Part shown: positions 13,720 through 22,064 of the stretch, piece after piece
Layout of the letters: every line of letters starts with the position of its first letter
Position numbering within the stretch: the stretch's first letter is position 1
DNA from: SIG672 sp045657105
Lineage (GTDB): Bacteria; Bacillota; Clostridia; Oscillospirales; CAG-272
Reading direction: 5' to 3'
DNA: 31,243 nucleotides
NCBI GenBank assembly: GCA_045657105.1
Contig: JAZOSN010000060.1
Coordinates: 1-31,243, forward strand
The notes under the pieces: model-generated
Databases searched by the model: none
What the model was told of the DNA's origin: nothing
Seen by the model: only the letters and a program-made list of their open reading frames with translations
Made by a program: the position numbers and the translations under genes

Positions 13720-15663
13720 TTACGCCTTTACTCTCTTCTTGCAAGCAACCACTGCGGTAGCCGCAAGAGTAACGACTGCTACGAGCGATACCCATACAGC
13801 GGTGTTGTCGCTTGTTTGAGCGGCTGCTTTCTTGATTTCAAAGTCAGACACTATCGTATCAGTTCCCTTTGCGCCCGTGCGGAATCCGATCTCATCGCCG
13901 TGTACGGGAAGGTCTTCTACGCTAAACATTTCAACTCCGTTTATAGAGGCAGAGAGATTTCCTTCTTCATCAAAGCTTACCGTAAGATTTACACTCTCGG
14001 CATTCTTTGCCGACGCCCATTGGGAAGCACCCATGACATTTTCTATAACTACATCCTTCATATAACCTTTGTAATTATCAAGTCCGGATATCCATTCTCC
14101 GTTATACCAACCGCCCAAGCGAAGTCTGTCCTTGCCTGCTGCATTACGAGCGAAGAATATAAACCATCCGCTGCCTCCGTCAGTGCTACTTTGGAGCTGA
14201 CTGTCATTTACGAAATTAGCAAGAACTACAACTCCCGCTTCTTCGGCATCAGACGCATTTTCCGAATTAATATAGTCAAATATGTTGGTTTCGATGTCCG
14301 CGCTTACAATTCCCTCGCTTGCAGTCTGATTCCATTTAAGCCAACGAGCATATTTTTGATCCTTGGCATCAACGCCGTAAGAAGTGAAACCGTTGTCCGT
14401 GATCTTATTGTTACCGGTGATAGACCTCCAACCGGTATTCGCGGGAGCAGACAGTGTCATATTGGAAATCACCGCATTAACTTCCTTTTTTCCTGTACGT
14501 AATCCCACCTCATCTCCGTACCAAGCGGCATTTTGATAGTGAAGAACCGAAACTCCGTTTACACTTGCAACGATGTTGCAGGTAGTATCACTCGTTTTTC
14601 TGAACTCAACAGTCAGTTTAACTGTTTCTGCGGTCGAAAAGCCTGACACTACATCGTCAGGAATAGCGCTTTCTTTAAGCCCCCCGGAAGTCCATGTCCC
14701 GTTCTTCCACTCACCGAGTCTGAGGTTTTTGCCGCCGGCGAAAAACACAAACAAACAGCTTCCCTGTGCCGCAGGAATAGTTTTATTCGGAACAAATCCG
14801 TCTGCTGCAAAGATGACTCCGATGTCCTCTTTTGCGCTAATCGGCGCGGTGTTGAGCGTAAGCTCTATCTTGCCCTGTGCGAGAGATTCATTATACTTAA
14901 ACCATCTCTCCGAGGTAGCCGCGGGAGAGGTAAGCGTGTTACTTGTAACGGTGTCTTTGGTTCCGTTAAGAGATATCCATTTAGAAGCCGCGAAATTAGA
15001 GAGCGTAACGCTGTAAGGCGCAGTCGAATTGCCTGAGTTATTACCGGTTCTGAACCCGATTTCTCCACCCTCAAACATATCGTACTGTTCTATAATATCG
15101 GAAGGAACGGTCGCACTCAGAATGAGATTGTTGTTTATCCAGACTCTGTACTCACCCGTTTTGTAGAAGTCAATCTTCAAATTGAACGTATCATTGTTTT
15201 TGTCGGTTGCCCAGCCTGAATATTTATCGACTATTACCTGAGTCTTCTTATAGTCAGCAGTTCCGCCTATCCAGCTGTTTTGGTGATAAACTCCCGTCCT
15301 GATGTTGTGTTCTCCTCTGCCCGCGCTATATGAAACGAAGACAAAAAGACCTGCTTTCGCTTTGGTTTCATTTCCCGAAGAGCCGACAAGGAAACCAAAC
15401 TCCTCAAACTTGCCGTCATTTGTGACTGTCAAGGCAGATTTGCTAATATCAACACTCATGGTACCTTCTTCGAGAGTTCCGTTCCATTTGAACCATTTAG
15501 TACCCGTTAGTCCCGAATAGGTAAGTCCGTTCGACGTATGCGTAGCGTTGATTTTGTCTATTTCCTTGAACGCGGTCGCAGTATCGGCAGATACACCGAC
15601 AAGAGGCATGGCGATAAGTACGAAAACCAACGCAAGAAAAGCACTTAAAATTCTTTTTTTCAT
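13720..15663 (-). CDS. secreted surface protein with three lectin-like repeats
   Basis: 647 aa. Signal peptide to about residue 26 (LVGVSADTA). Then three homologous modules of about 190 residues (roughly 45-235, 236-425, 426-615), each with W-F/L-K-W/Y-N near its start and G-D-E-I-G-F-R-T-G near its end, and central phenylalanine-rich strands (FVFVSY, LFVFFAGG, WFIFFAR). Such beta-rich modules recall concanavalin-A-like or LamG/DUF1080-type folds, so sugar binding is plausible but no catalytic residue is evident. The end has AAAQTSDNTAVWVSL, a hydrophobic helix and CKKRVKA. It looks like a cell-wall sorting signal in which QTSDN stands in for LPxTG. GGAGG precedes ATG 15663. Single-gene unit with its own promoter and terminator. 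Confidence 0.85.
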   Translation of the reverse strand: MKKRILSAFLALVFVLIAMPLVGVSADTATAFKEIDKINATHTSNGLTYSGLTGTKWFKWNGTLEEGTMSVDISKSALTVTNDGKFEEFGFLVGSSGNETKAKAGLFVFVSYSAGRGEHNIRTGVYHQNSWIGGTADYKKTQVIVDKYSGWATDKNNDTFNLKIDFYKTGEYRVWINNNLILSATVPSDIIEQYDMFEGGEIGFRTGNNSGNSTAPYSVTLSNFAASKWISLNGTKDTVTSNTLTSPAATSERWFKYNESLAQGKIELTLNTAPISAKEDIGVIFAADGFVPNKTIPAAQGSCLFVFFAGGKNLRLGEWKNGTWTSGGLKESAIPDDVVSGFSTAETVKLTVEFRKTSDTTCNIVASVNGVSVLHYQNAAWYGDEVGLRTGKKEVNAVISNMTLSAPANTGWRSITGNNKITDNGFTSYGVDAKDQKYARWLKWNQTASEGIVSADIETNIFDYINSENASDAEEAGVVVLANFVNDSQLQSSTDGGSGWFIFFARNAAGKDRLRLGGWYNGEWISGLDNYKGYMKDVVIENVMGASQWASAKNAESVNLTVSFDEEGNLSASINGVEMFSVEDLPVHGDEIGFRTGAKGTDTIVSDFEIKKAAAQTSDNTAVWVSLVAVVTLAATAVVACKKRVKA

Positions 15664-15717
15664 TTTATTTCCTCCCGAAAATAATTTTTAGTGTCTATTA
15701 TGACATTTAGATAATAT

Positions 15718-15746
15718 ATTATAACAATTACACCCGTGTTTGTCAA
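15718..15746 (-). promoter_or_regulatory. promoter of the surface-protein gene
   Basis: TTGACA (15741-15746), 17 bp, TATAAT (15718-15723): perfect consensus. Confidence 0.9.
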
Positions 15747-15824
15747 CAATGTGCACAAATTTTCTAAACATTTTACAGTAATATCACAGATAAATAATTT
15801 TTTTACACCGCACACAAAAAGCGG

Positions 15825-15864
15825 TCACAAAAATCGCAGAGGCAAGGTCTGCCTCTGCGATTTT
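15825..15864 (-). terminator. terminator of the lysC-methyltransferase-ABC-F operon
   Basis: AAAATCGCAGAGGCA (15830-15844) pairs with TGCCTCTGCGATTTT (15850-15864), 15 perfect pairs. The outer arm overlaps the ABC-F stop codon. Confidence 0.9.
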
Positions 15865-17770
15865 ATTCGTTTTCTGTCTTTTCGAGCTCTTCAAGCTCTT
15901 CCATACACAGCAGCATATATTCTTCGAGCCTCTGTGACTCATTATAAAGCTCTGTCAGTCGGACGTGGTCGGTCGCCGCTTCGCCCGAGGACTCCGCTTC
16001 GATCTCAGCAAGGCGCTTATCGGTCTTTTCTATCTCGTTTGCAAGAAAAGCCATTCTTCTCTCGCGCTTTCTCTTTTCTGACGCGTTTTTCTTGTCCGAA
16101 AGATATTTCTTTTTCGAGTCCGAGATGCTTTCTTCCATCTTTGCTTCCACGGTATTTTCCTCGACATCTGCGATCTTTTCTTTATATCTCAGATAGTCCT
16201 CGTAGCTACCGTCGAAATCAAGAACCCCGTTTTTCTCAAACGAAAGAATTCGGGTAGCGAGCTTCTTTATGAAATATCTGTCGTGCGAAACCGCAACTAT
16301 CGTTCCTGGGAACTGTTCGAGTGCCTCTTCGAGTACCTCTCTTGACATAATATCGAGGTGGTTAGTCGGCTCGTCAAGGAAGAGCGTGTTCGTCTTTGAG
16401 AGCATCATTTTCGCAAAGGTCAGGCGAGCCTTTTCTCCGCCGCTAAGCACCTTAACCTCTTTGAATATATCGTCCGCTCTGAACATAAAAAGAGCGAGCG
16501 CGCTTCTCACCTCGGTCTGTGTGAGATCGCCGTAGCAATTCCAAAGCTCGTCAAGGACGGTCGAGTCGGGTGAAAGATTTTGATTTTCCTGATCGTAATA
16601 TCCGATCTTTACGTTATATCCGAAGTCGAAGCGCCCCGCATCGGCGCTTTCTTTATAGTTAAGGGTTTTGATAAGAGTGGATTTTCCGCAACCGTTAGTG
16701 CCTATTATAAACAGTCGATCTCTTTTTTTGACCTCGAAGGAAAGATCCTTGAAGAGCTCCTTTCCGGGGTAGGATTTACTCAATCTTTTGACCGAAAGAA
16801 CGTCGTCGCCGCTCTCCTCGGACTGCTCGAATTTCATTCGTATCTTTCCGGGAGCGGCACTCGGAGCCTCAATCTTCACCATCTTATCAAGCTGCTTCTG
16901 ACGGCTTTCCGCCGCTATTATATTCTTCTCTCTGTTCCATCTTCTCTGCTGCTCGATGTACGCCTCGATACGCGCGATCTCTTTTTGTTGACTCTTATAC
17001 TGATGCTCGAGGACTTCCCTGTCCTTTTTCTTGGTTTCAAGGTATTTATCGTAATTTCCCCTGTAAAGCTTCGCCCTTGTGTGCTCTATTTCAAGGGTAT
17101 GGCTTGTGTCCGAGCAGAGAAAATATCTGTCGTGCGAGATTATAAGGAAGGTCTTTTTACTTCCGAGAATGAATTTTTCAAGCCACGCGATGCTTTCTAC
17201 GTCAAGATGGTTGGTCGGCTCGTCAAGCAGGATTATGTCAGGCTCCCGCACGAGCAGTCTTGCAAGAGCAACTCTCGTTTTCTGACCGCCGCTAAGCGAG
17301 TTTACCGACATTTTTTGCATCTCGTCGTTAAATCCGAGGCTTGCAAGTATTCCGCGGCAACGTCCCTTATATTCGAGTCCGCCGTCTGCTATGAATTTTT
17401 CGTGCAAAAGAGAAAACTCCACCGACGCGTCCTCGTCGCCGCGCTCCGCTCTTTCGCGAAGCAGAGCGAGCTTTTCTTCAAGAGCTACCATTTCGCTTTT
17501 TGCTTCGAGCATCTCTTCAAAAAGCGTTCTGTCGCTATCTACGATCGCATTCTGTGCAAGATAACCGAGCGAGCAGCCCTTTGCGATATAAACGTTTCCG
17601 CTATCGGGAGCAAGATCTCCCGTGATTACAGAAAAAAGCGTGGATTTTCCTGCACCGTTTACGCCGACTATACCGATTTTATCGCCGCTCTGCGCCGAAA
17701 ACGATATATTTTCAAGCACCTGCTTTACTCCGAAAGCAAGCGATATTTTGTCACAGTTAAGTGCTATCAT
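15863..17770 (-). CDS. ABC-F family ATPase (YdiF/Uup-type)
   Basis: 635 aa, two fused ABC domains with no membrane segments. First domain: Walker A GVNGAGKST (about 36-44), signature LSGGQKTR, Walker B IILLDEPTNHLD. Second: GTNGCGKST, LSGGEKAR, LFLDEPTNHLD. Between them lies a charged helical linker (KKKDREVLEHQYKSQQKEIA), and a Lys/Glu coiled-coil forms the C-terminus. ABC-F proteins act on ribosomes in translation or antibiotic protection; this looks like a housekeeping member rather than a resistance one, but that is inference. ATG 17770 is preferred over GTG 17773; AAAGGAG lies 9 nt upstream of it. It begins 18 bp after the methyltransferase gene, so it is the last gene of that operon. 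Confidence 0.92.
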   Translation of the reverse strand: MIALNCDKISLAFGVKQVLENISFSAQSGDKIGIVGVNGAGKSTLFSVITGDLAPDSGNVYIAKGCSLGYLAQNAIVDSDRTLFEEMLEAKSEMVALEEKLALLRERAERGDEDASVEFSLLHEKFIADGGLEYKGRCRGILASLGFNDEMQKMSVNSLSGGQKTRVALARLLVREPDIILLDEPTNHLDVESIAWLEKFILGSKKTFLIISHDRYFLCSDTSHTLEIEHTRAKLYRGNYDKYLETKKKDREVLEHQYKSQQKEIARIEAYIEQQRRWNREKNIIAAESRQKQLDKMVKIEAPSAAPGKIRMKFEQSEESGDDVLSVKRLSKSYPGKELFKDLSFEVKKRDRLFIIGTNGCGKSTLIKTLNYKESADAGRFDFGYNVKIGYYDQENQNLSPDSTVLDELWNCYGDLTQTEVRSALALFMFRADDIFKEVKVLSGGEKARLTFAKMMLSKTNTLFLDEPTNHLDIMSREVLEEALEQFPGTIVAVSHDRYFIKKLATRILSFEKNGVLDFDGSYEDYLRYKEKIADVEENTVEAKMEESISDSKKKYLSDKKNASEKRKRERRMAFLANEIEKTDKRLAEIEAESSGEAATDHVRLTELYNESQRLEEYMLLCMEELEELEKTENE

Positions 17771-17788
17771 CACGCTTTTCTCCTTTTG

Positions 17789-18826
17789 TTATTTTTTGAG
17801 TGCAATAAGATTTATTTCCCAGGCAGGAATACACTCGCTTCGCCTGAGATACAGATCATACTGCGGATAGTTCTCGCTTATATAAAGCGGTATTTCGAAT
17901 ATATCCTCGCTTCTGTGATAGAGCGAAATAAGAAGCTCGGGGCTATCCTTTTCGATGGTTTTACGGCTTCCGAGAAGCGCCTTCATCTCCGCGCCCTCAA
18001 CGTCGTATTTGATATAGTCTATCTTATATCCGTCCGACACGGTATCCACCCTCACCATATCGGCAAGGATCTCTTTTCCGCCCGAAAAAGCGTTTGAGTT
18101 CCGATTTCCCGCGCTACCGAAGGATACCTTCTCCTCGCAGTCCCACGCTCCCGCATTTACAGCAACGATCTTTCGGTTTTCCTCGGAAAATTTTTCGAGC
18201 TTTTTAAAGTTTTTAATATCGGGCTCAAGGCAGATTATCTTTTCAATATTCGGACAATTTTCGAGAATTTCCCTCGCGGTATCTCCGTTATACGCGCCTG
18301 CGTCAACGGTGATCTTATAATTATCAAACGACAAAAGTCTTTCGCTAGGATCGCCGAGTGCTTTTCTCAGATAATCTGTTTTTCCGCTAAGCTTGTACGA
18401 AATGATATTATCAAATATCTCTTTTGATCCTTCATCGGCAAAAAGCTCTCGTGCGCGATCTATCTTTTCTTTCGAGCGCTTGTAAAACTCAATATCGAAA
18501 AGATTATCTCCTGCAAGAGGAACGTCCGGCGAATACAGCTCGTAAGCGCCGGACATTTCATATACTGTATCAAGCACTTCTCTTCTCGGGCTTCCAAAGG
18601 AAACGAGAATTATGAAATCCTCGTATTTTTCCTTTATCTGCGAGAAGGAAAGAACCTTTTTAGAGTGAAAGAGCTGTCCTCTGACAAAGCCGTCCGAGGC
18701 GAAGAAATCGCAAACCTCAAGACCGTATTTTTCAAGGACTGCTATGATCTTATCCGCACCGTTGCCCATTCCGTACATAACTATCGGCTTTTTGGCGGAT
18801 ACGAGATAGCTCCACAGATCTGTCAT
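17789..18826 (-). CDS. FkbM-family SAM-dependent methyltransferase
   Basis: 345 aa. The N-terminal part (about 1-110) is a Rossmann-like domain with VMYGMGNGADKI. The C-terminal part has SAM motif I (VDAGAYNGDT, about 174-182), an acidic motif II (IICLEPDIKNF), VNAGAWD, and IDYIKYDVEGAEMKALLGS, the FkbM hallmark. FkbM enzymes O-methylate sugars or small molecules. The substrate cannot be read here, and no sugar-biosynthesis genes are adjacent. The start codon shares one base with the lysC stop (TAATG), so translation is coupled to aspartokinase; the pairing with lysC and an ABC-F gene is unusual. Confidence 0.88.
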   Translation of the reverse strand: MTDLWSYLVSAKKPIVMYGMGNGADKIIAVLEKYGLEVCDFFASDGFVRGQLFHSKKVLSFSQIKEKYEDFIILVSFGSPRREVLDTVYEMSGAYELYSPDVPLAGDNLFDIEFYKRSKEKIDRARELFADEGSKEIFDNIISYKLSGKTDYLRKALGDPSERLLSFDNYKITVDAGAYNGDTAREILENCPNIEKIICLEPDIKNFKKLEKFSEENRKIVAVNAGAWDCEEKVSFGSAGNRNSNAFSGGKEILADMVRVDTVSDGYKIDYIKYDVEGAEMKALLGSRKTIEKDSPELLISLYHRSEDIFEIPLYISENYPQYDLYLRRSECIPAWEINLIALKK

Positions 18827-20151
18827 TACTTAACGAATTCTTCGTAGATCGCTCTGAGAGCGGCTTCGAAATCGTGCTCCTCAACACTAAGAATGATGTT
18901 GAACTCACTTGATCCCTGATCTATCATTCTGATATTGATGCCTGCCGCCGCAACTGCCGAGAACAGGCGAGCCGCAGTACCGGGCGACTGTACCATTCCG
19001 CGTCCTACGACTGCGATAAGCGCAAGTCCGTCCTCAATATAGATGGTGTCGGGATTACATGCGACACATATCTCGTGCATAATATCCGAACGGCAGCTCT
19101 CAATCTCGTGTGTCGAAACAATAGCGCTCATAGTGTCTATTCCACTGGGAAGATGCTCAAAAGGAACCGAGTGATTTTCGAGAACGTTAAGAAGTCTTCT
19201 TCCGAATCCGATCTCCGAGTTCATCATATCCTTTTCGAGCGAGATTACCGAAAATCCCTTTCTTCCGGCAATACCGGTAATGACGTTCTTTGTATTTCGG
19301 TTATCTGCCTTAGCGACTATCATCGTTCCGGCGTCATCTGGACGGTTGGTGTTTCTTATATTGATCGGAATTCCGCTGAGTCTTACCGGGAATATTGCCT
19401 CCTCGTGAAGAACGGTAGCACCCATATATGCAAGCTCTCGGAGCTCGTGATAGGTGATAACGTCAATAGTCTGAGGATCCTTTACTATTCTGGGATCTGC
19501 CATAAGAAATCCCGAAACGTCGGTCCAGTTCTCGTAGAGGTCGGCATTTGCCGCACGGGCTACGACCGAACCTGTAATATCGCTTCCGCCGCGCGAGAAG
19601 GTGATAACGCTTCCGTCGGGCATAGAACCGTAAAATCCGGGAATTACCGCGTAATCGTGGAGAGAAAGCTCCCTTGCAAGAGAGGTATTCGTCTTTTCAC
19701 TGTCAAGCTGCTTGTTCTCGGTAAAGAATATGCACTTTGCGGCGTCAATGAAATCAAAACCGAGGTAAGCGGCGAGAATGATACCGTTCAGATATTCTCC
19801 ACGGCTTGCGGCATAACTGTCGCCCGCTCCGCCCATAATATTATCGTATATCGTATCGAACTCAGAGTCAAGCGAAAGAGCAAGTCCAAGTCCCGCGATT
19901 ATCGAGTTGTATCTGTCGCGTATCTTGCCGAATACGGGATCTATCTTCTGTCCCTTGGCCGCGAGCGCGTGGCAGGCGTAAAGCATATCGGTAACCTTTT
20001 CGTCGCCATCGAAGCGTCTGCCGGGAGCCGACGGAACAACGTATCTTCTCGTTTTATCCGCGAGAACGATATTTGCTACCTTTTTAAACTGACTGGCGTC
20101 GGCGAGCGAGCTTCCGCCGAATTTCACCGTCTTTATATATTCATTTTGCAC
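18826..20151 (-). CDS. lysC: aspartate kinase
   Basis: 441 aa. It phosphorylates L-aspartate, the first step to lysine, DAP, threonine and methionine (EC 2.7.2.4). Kinase motif VKFGGSSLA lies at the N-terminus, SRGGSDITGSVVARA around residue 185-200, and ADPRIVKDPQTI after it. Two ACT domains follow (about 300-370 with VISLEKDMMNSEIG, and 375-441 with IAVVGRGMVQSPGTAARLFS), implying feedback control by amino acids. The start is GTG 20151: AGGAGA lies 8 nt upstream, whereas no ATG is placed well. The leader is only about 45 nt, too short for a lysine riboswitch. Head of an operon with the FkbM and ABC-F genes. Confidence 0.94.
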   Translation of the reverse strand: MQNEYIKTVKFGGSSLADASQFKKVANIVLADKTRRYVVPSAPGRRFDGDEKVTDMLYACHALAAKGQKIDPVFGKIRDRYNSIIAGLGLALSLDSEFDTIYDNIMGGAGDSYAASRGEYLNGIILAAYLGFDFIDAAKCIFFTENKQLDSEKTNTSLARELSLHDYAVIPGFYGSMPDGSVITFSRGGSDITGSVVARAANADLYENWTDVSGFLMADPRIVKDPQTIDVITYHELRELAYMGATVLHEEAIFPVRLSGIPINIRNTNRPDDAGTMIVAKADNRNTKNVITGIAGRKGFSVISLEKDMMNSEIGFGRRLLNVLENHSVPFEHLPSGIDTMSAIVSTHEIESCRSDIMHEICVACNPDTIYIEDGLALIAVVGRGMVQSPGTAARLFSAVAAAGINIRMIDQGSSEFNIILSVEEHDFEAALRAIYEEFVK

Positions 20152-20202
20152 AGTTATTCTCTCCTTGTTTTTTACACAATGTATAAATTATTATCCGTAT
20201 AT

Positions 20203-20231
20203 ATTATATGTATGTAGGGCCAAAATGTCAA
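20203..20231 (-). promoter_or_regulatory. promoter of the lysC operon
   Basis: TTGACA (20226-20231), 17 bp, TATAAT (20203-20208): perfect consensus. Confidence 0.9.
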
Positions 20232-20447
20232 GGAGTATCTGGGTTTTTATCTTATTTTCAGACAAAAAAATAAAAAAAGCGCTCTTTTTTTCTGCCTTTT
20301 ATACATTTTGTCGATATAATCAAAGCAAAAATTAGTTTTATACTCCGAAAATTTGCATTTTTTTATCAAAAGCCGTCTTTGTTCACACAAAAAACAAAAT
20401 TGCGTGATATAATTATATTAACTGAAAAATGCAAGGAGATCGGCGAT
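20232..20447. other. AT-rich divergent intergenic region, lysC/mgtE
   Basis: About 215 bp without a gene. TATAAT-like hexamers occur at about 20316 and 20409, but neither has a convincing -35 box, so the mgtE promoter is unassigned. I looked for an M-box (ykoK) Mg riboswitch upstream of mgtE and did not find its conserved purine-rich core; the region lacks long GC stems. Confidence 0.5.
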
Positions 20448-21815
20448 ATGCGCGAAGAACTTACAAACGAGATAGCCCTGCTTATCGAGAATAAAAACTA
20501 TTCGAAAATCAAAAACATTATCTGCGAAATCCACCCTACCGATGCCGCAGAGGTACTTTGCGCCGTAGAGCCCGACAAGCGACTTCTTCTGTTCCGTCTT
20601 ATGGGCAAATCACTCGCCGCAGAAGCATTTGTCGAGATGGACTCCGAAATGCAGTTCGAGCTTCTTAAAAGCTTCAACGACGCCGAGCTGAGATCGATCC
20701 TTGACGAGCTTTATCTCGACGATACGGTTGACCTTATCGAGGAAATGCCCGCAAACGTCGTCAAAAGAATACTTGCAAACTCAGACAGTGAAACGAGAAA
20801 GAAGATAAACGAGCTTCTCAGTTATCCAGAGGATAGCGCAGGAAGCATTATGACCGTCGAGCTTGTCGAGCTCAAAGCAGAAATGACGCTCAGTGAAGCA
20901 CTCGATAAGATAAGAGCGACCGGCTTTGACAAGGAAACCATCTACACCTGCTACGTAACCGAGAAGGACAGACGTCTTATAGGTGTCGTTTCGGTTCGCG
21001 AAATTCTTCTTTCAAAGGCAGGCACCATCGGCGACATAATGACCACGGGCGTTATCAAGGTAAACACCGGCGACGACAAGGAGGAGGTAACCGAAAAGCT
21101 CCGTGAGTACGGACTTATCGCCCTTCCCGTCACAGACAATGAGGACCGTCTTGTCGGAATAGTCACCTTCGACGACGCCATGGACATAATCAGTGAGGAA
21201 AGCGAAGAGGACTTCCAGATCATGGCGGCTATCACGCCGAGCGACACGCCTTATTTAAAGCAGAGCGTTATAAAGATCTGGCTCTCGCGTATCCCGTGGC
21301 TTCTTCTGCTTATGATCTCGGCAACGCTCACAGGTGCGATAATACTTTCTTTTGAAAGCTCTCTCGCGGTGCTCCCTGCACTCACCGCGTTTATTCCGAT
21401 GATCATGGGTACGGGAGGAAACTCTGGCTCTCAGGCATCGGTCAGTGTAACGCGTGCCATCTCTCACGGAGAGATCGCCTTTGCGGATATGTTCCGAGTT
21501 GTATGGAAGGAACTCAGAATATCCGTTCTTTGCGCTATAACTCTTGCTATCGCAAATTTTGCAAAGATACTGCTTTGGGACATAGTTCTTGTGAAAAGTG
21601 ACGGAGTTACGGTCACGGTTGCCGCAATAGTTTCTATCACTCTTGCATTCACCGTAATTGCCGCAAAGCTCATCGGCGCATCCCTTCCCATAATTGCATC
21701 AAAGCTTAAACTTGACCCCGCGGTAATGGCAAGTCCGTTCATCACAACTATCGTCGATGCCGTTTCCCTGCTTGTATATCTTGCAACGGCAAACGCTTTA
21801 CTCGCGCAGATATAA
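20448..21815 (+). CDS. mgtE: magnesium transporter MgtE
   Basis: 455 aa from ATG 20448, chosen because AAGGAG lies 9 nt upstream; the longer frame from 20379 lacks a ribosome site. Layout matches MgtE: N-terminal helical domain (about 1-125, with HPTDAAEVL and LLFRLMGKSLAAEAF), two CBS domains (about 125-250; DKETIYTCYVTEKDRRLIGV, DIMTTGVIKVNTGDDKEEV), then five TM helices with the selectivity region MGTGGNSGSQASVSVTRA. It gates Mg2+ (and other divalent cation) uptake according to cytosolic Mg. No riboswitch was found in its leader. A tRNA-Leu promoter begins 40 bp after the stop. Confidence 0.94.
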   Translation: MREELTNEIALLIENKNYSKIKNIICEIHPTDAAEVLCAVEPDKRLLLFRLMGKSLAAEAFVEMDSEMQFELLKSFNDAELRSILDELYLDDTVDLIEEMPANVVKRILANSDSETRKKINELLSYPEDSAGSIMTVELVELKAEMTLSEALDKIRATGFDKETIYTCYVTEKDRRLIGVVSVREILLSKAGTIGDIMTTGVIKVNTGDDKEEVTEKLREYGLIALPVTDNEDRLVGIVTFDDAMDIISEESEEDFQIMAAITPSDTPYLKQSVIKIWLSRIPWLLLLMISATLTGAIILSFESSLAVLPALTAFIPMIMGTGGNSGSQASVSVTRAISHGEIAFADMFRVVWKELRISVLCAITLAIANFAKILLWDIVLVKSDGVTVTVAAIVSITLAFTVIAAKLIGASLPIIASKLKLDPAVMASPFITTIVDAVSLLVYLATANALLAQI

Positions 21816-21854
21816 CGGTATAAAAAATATTTTTAAAAAATTTCGAAAAACCTC

Positions 21855-21882
21855 TTGACAAACGAAAAAATATGTGTATAAT
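21855..21882 (+). promoter_or_regulatory. promoter of tRNA-Leu
   Basis: TTGACA (21855-21860), 16 bp, TATAAT (21877-21882). Confidence 0.85.
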
Positions 21883-21912
21883 AGTGAATGTCGCCGATAC
21901 GGTGACACATCT

Positions 21913-21994
21913 GCGAGAGTGGCGGAATTGGCAGACGCGCACGTTTGAGGGGCGTGTGGATTACTCCGTACGGGTTCAAGTCCCGTTTCTCGCA
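21913..21994 (+). tRNA. tRNA-Leu (anticodon GAG)
   Basis: 82 nt. Acceptor arm GCGAGAG with TTCTCGC (one G-U pair), discriminator A. Anticodon stem CACGT/GCGTG encloses loop TTGAGGG, anticodon GAG. A GGA/TCC variable arm gives the long class II form expected of leucine. T arm ACGGG/CCCGT with TTCAAGT. CCA is not encoded. Confidence 0.95.
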
Positions 21995-22000
21995 TAAGTT

Positions 22001-22034
22001 GCGGGCGTCCGACAGTGACGCCCGCTTTTCTTTT
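22001..22034 (+). terminator. terminator of tRNA-Leu
   Basis: GCGGGCGTC (22001-22009) pairs with GACGCCCGC (22017-22025), then TTTTCTTTT. It lies between the tRNA and the first CobW gene, for which no separate promoter was seen. Confidence 0.85.
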
Positions 22035-22064
22035 ATCAAAGCATCTGTAAAAGGAGATTTTATT

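Noticed and set aside
16580..18097. 505-codon plus-strand frame
   Set aside because: It runs antisense across the ABC-F gene and part of the FkbM gene, both of which carry complete family motifs.
19075..20217. 380-codon plus-strand frame
   Set aside because: Antisense to aspartokinase, which has full motifs and its own promoter; no ribosome site.
20232..20447. Mg (M-box) or lysine riboswitch in the lysC/mgtE gap
   Set aside because: The lysC leader is about 45 nt and the mgtE side lacks the conserved core and long stems.
21945..22064. N-terminal extension of the CobW protein into tRNA-Leu
   Set aside because: The frame is open by chance through the tRNA and its terminator; AAAGGAG marks ATG 22065.
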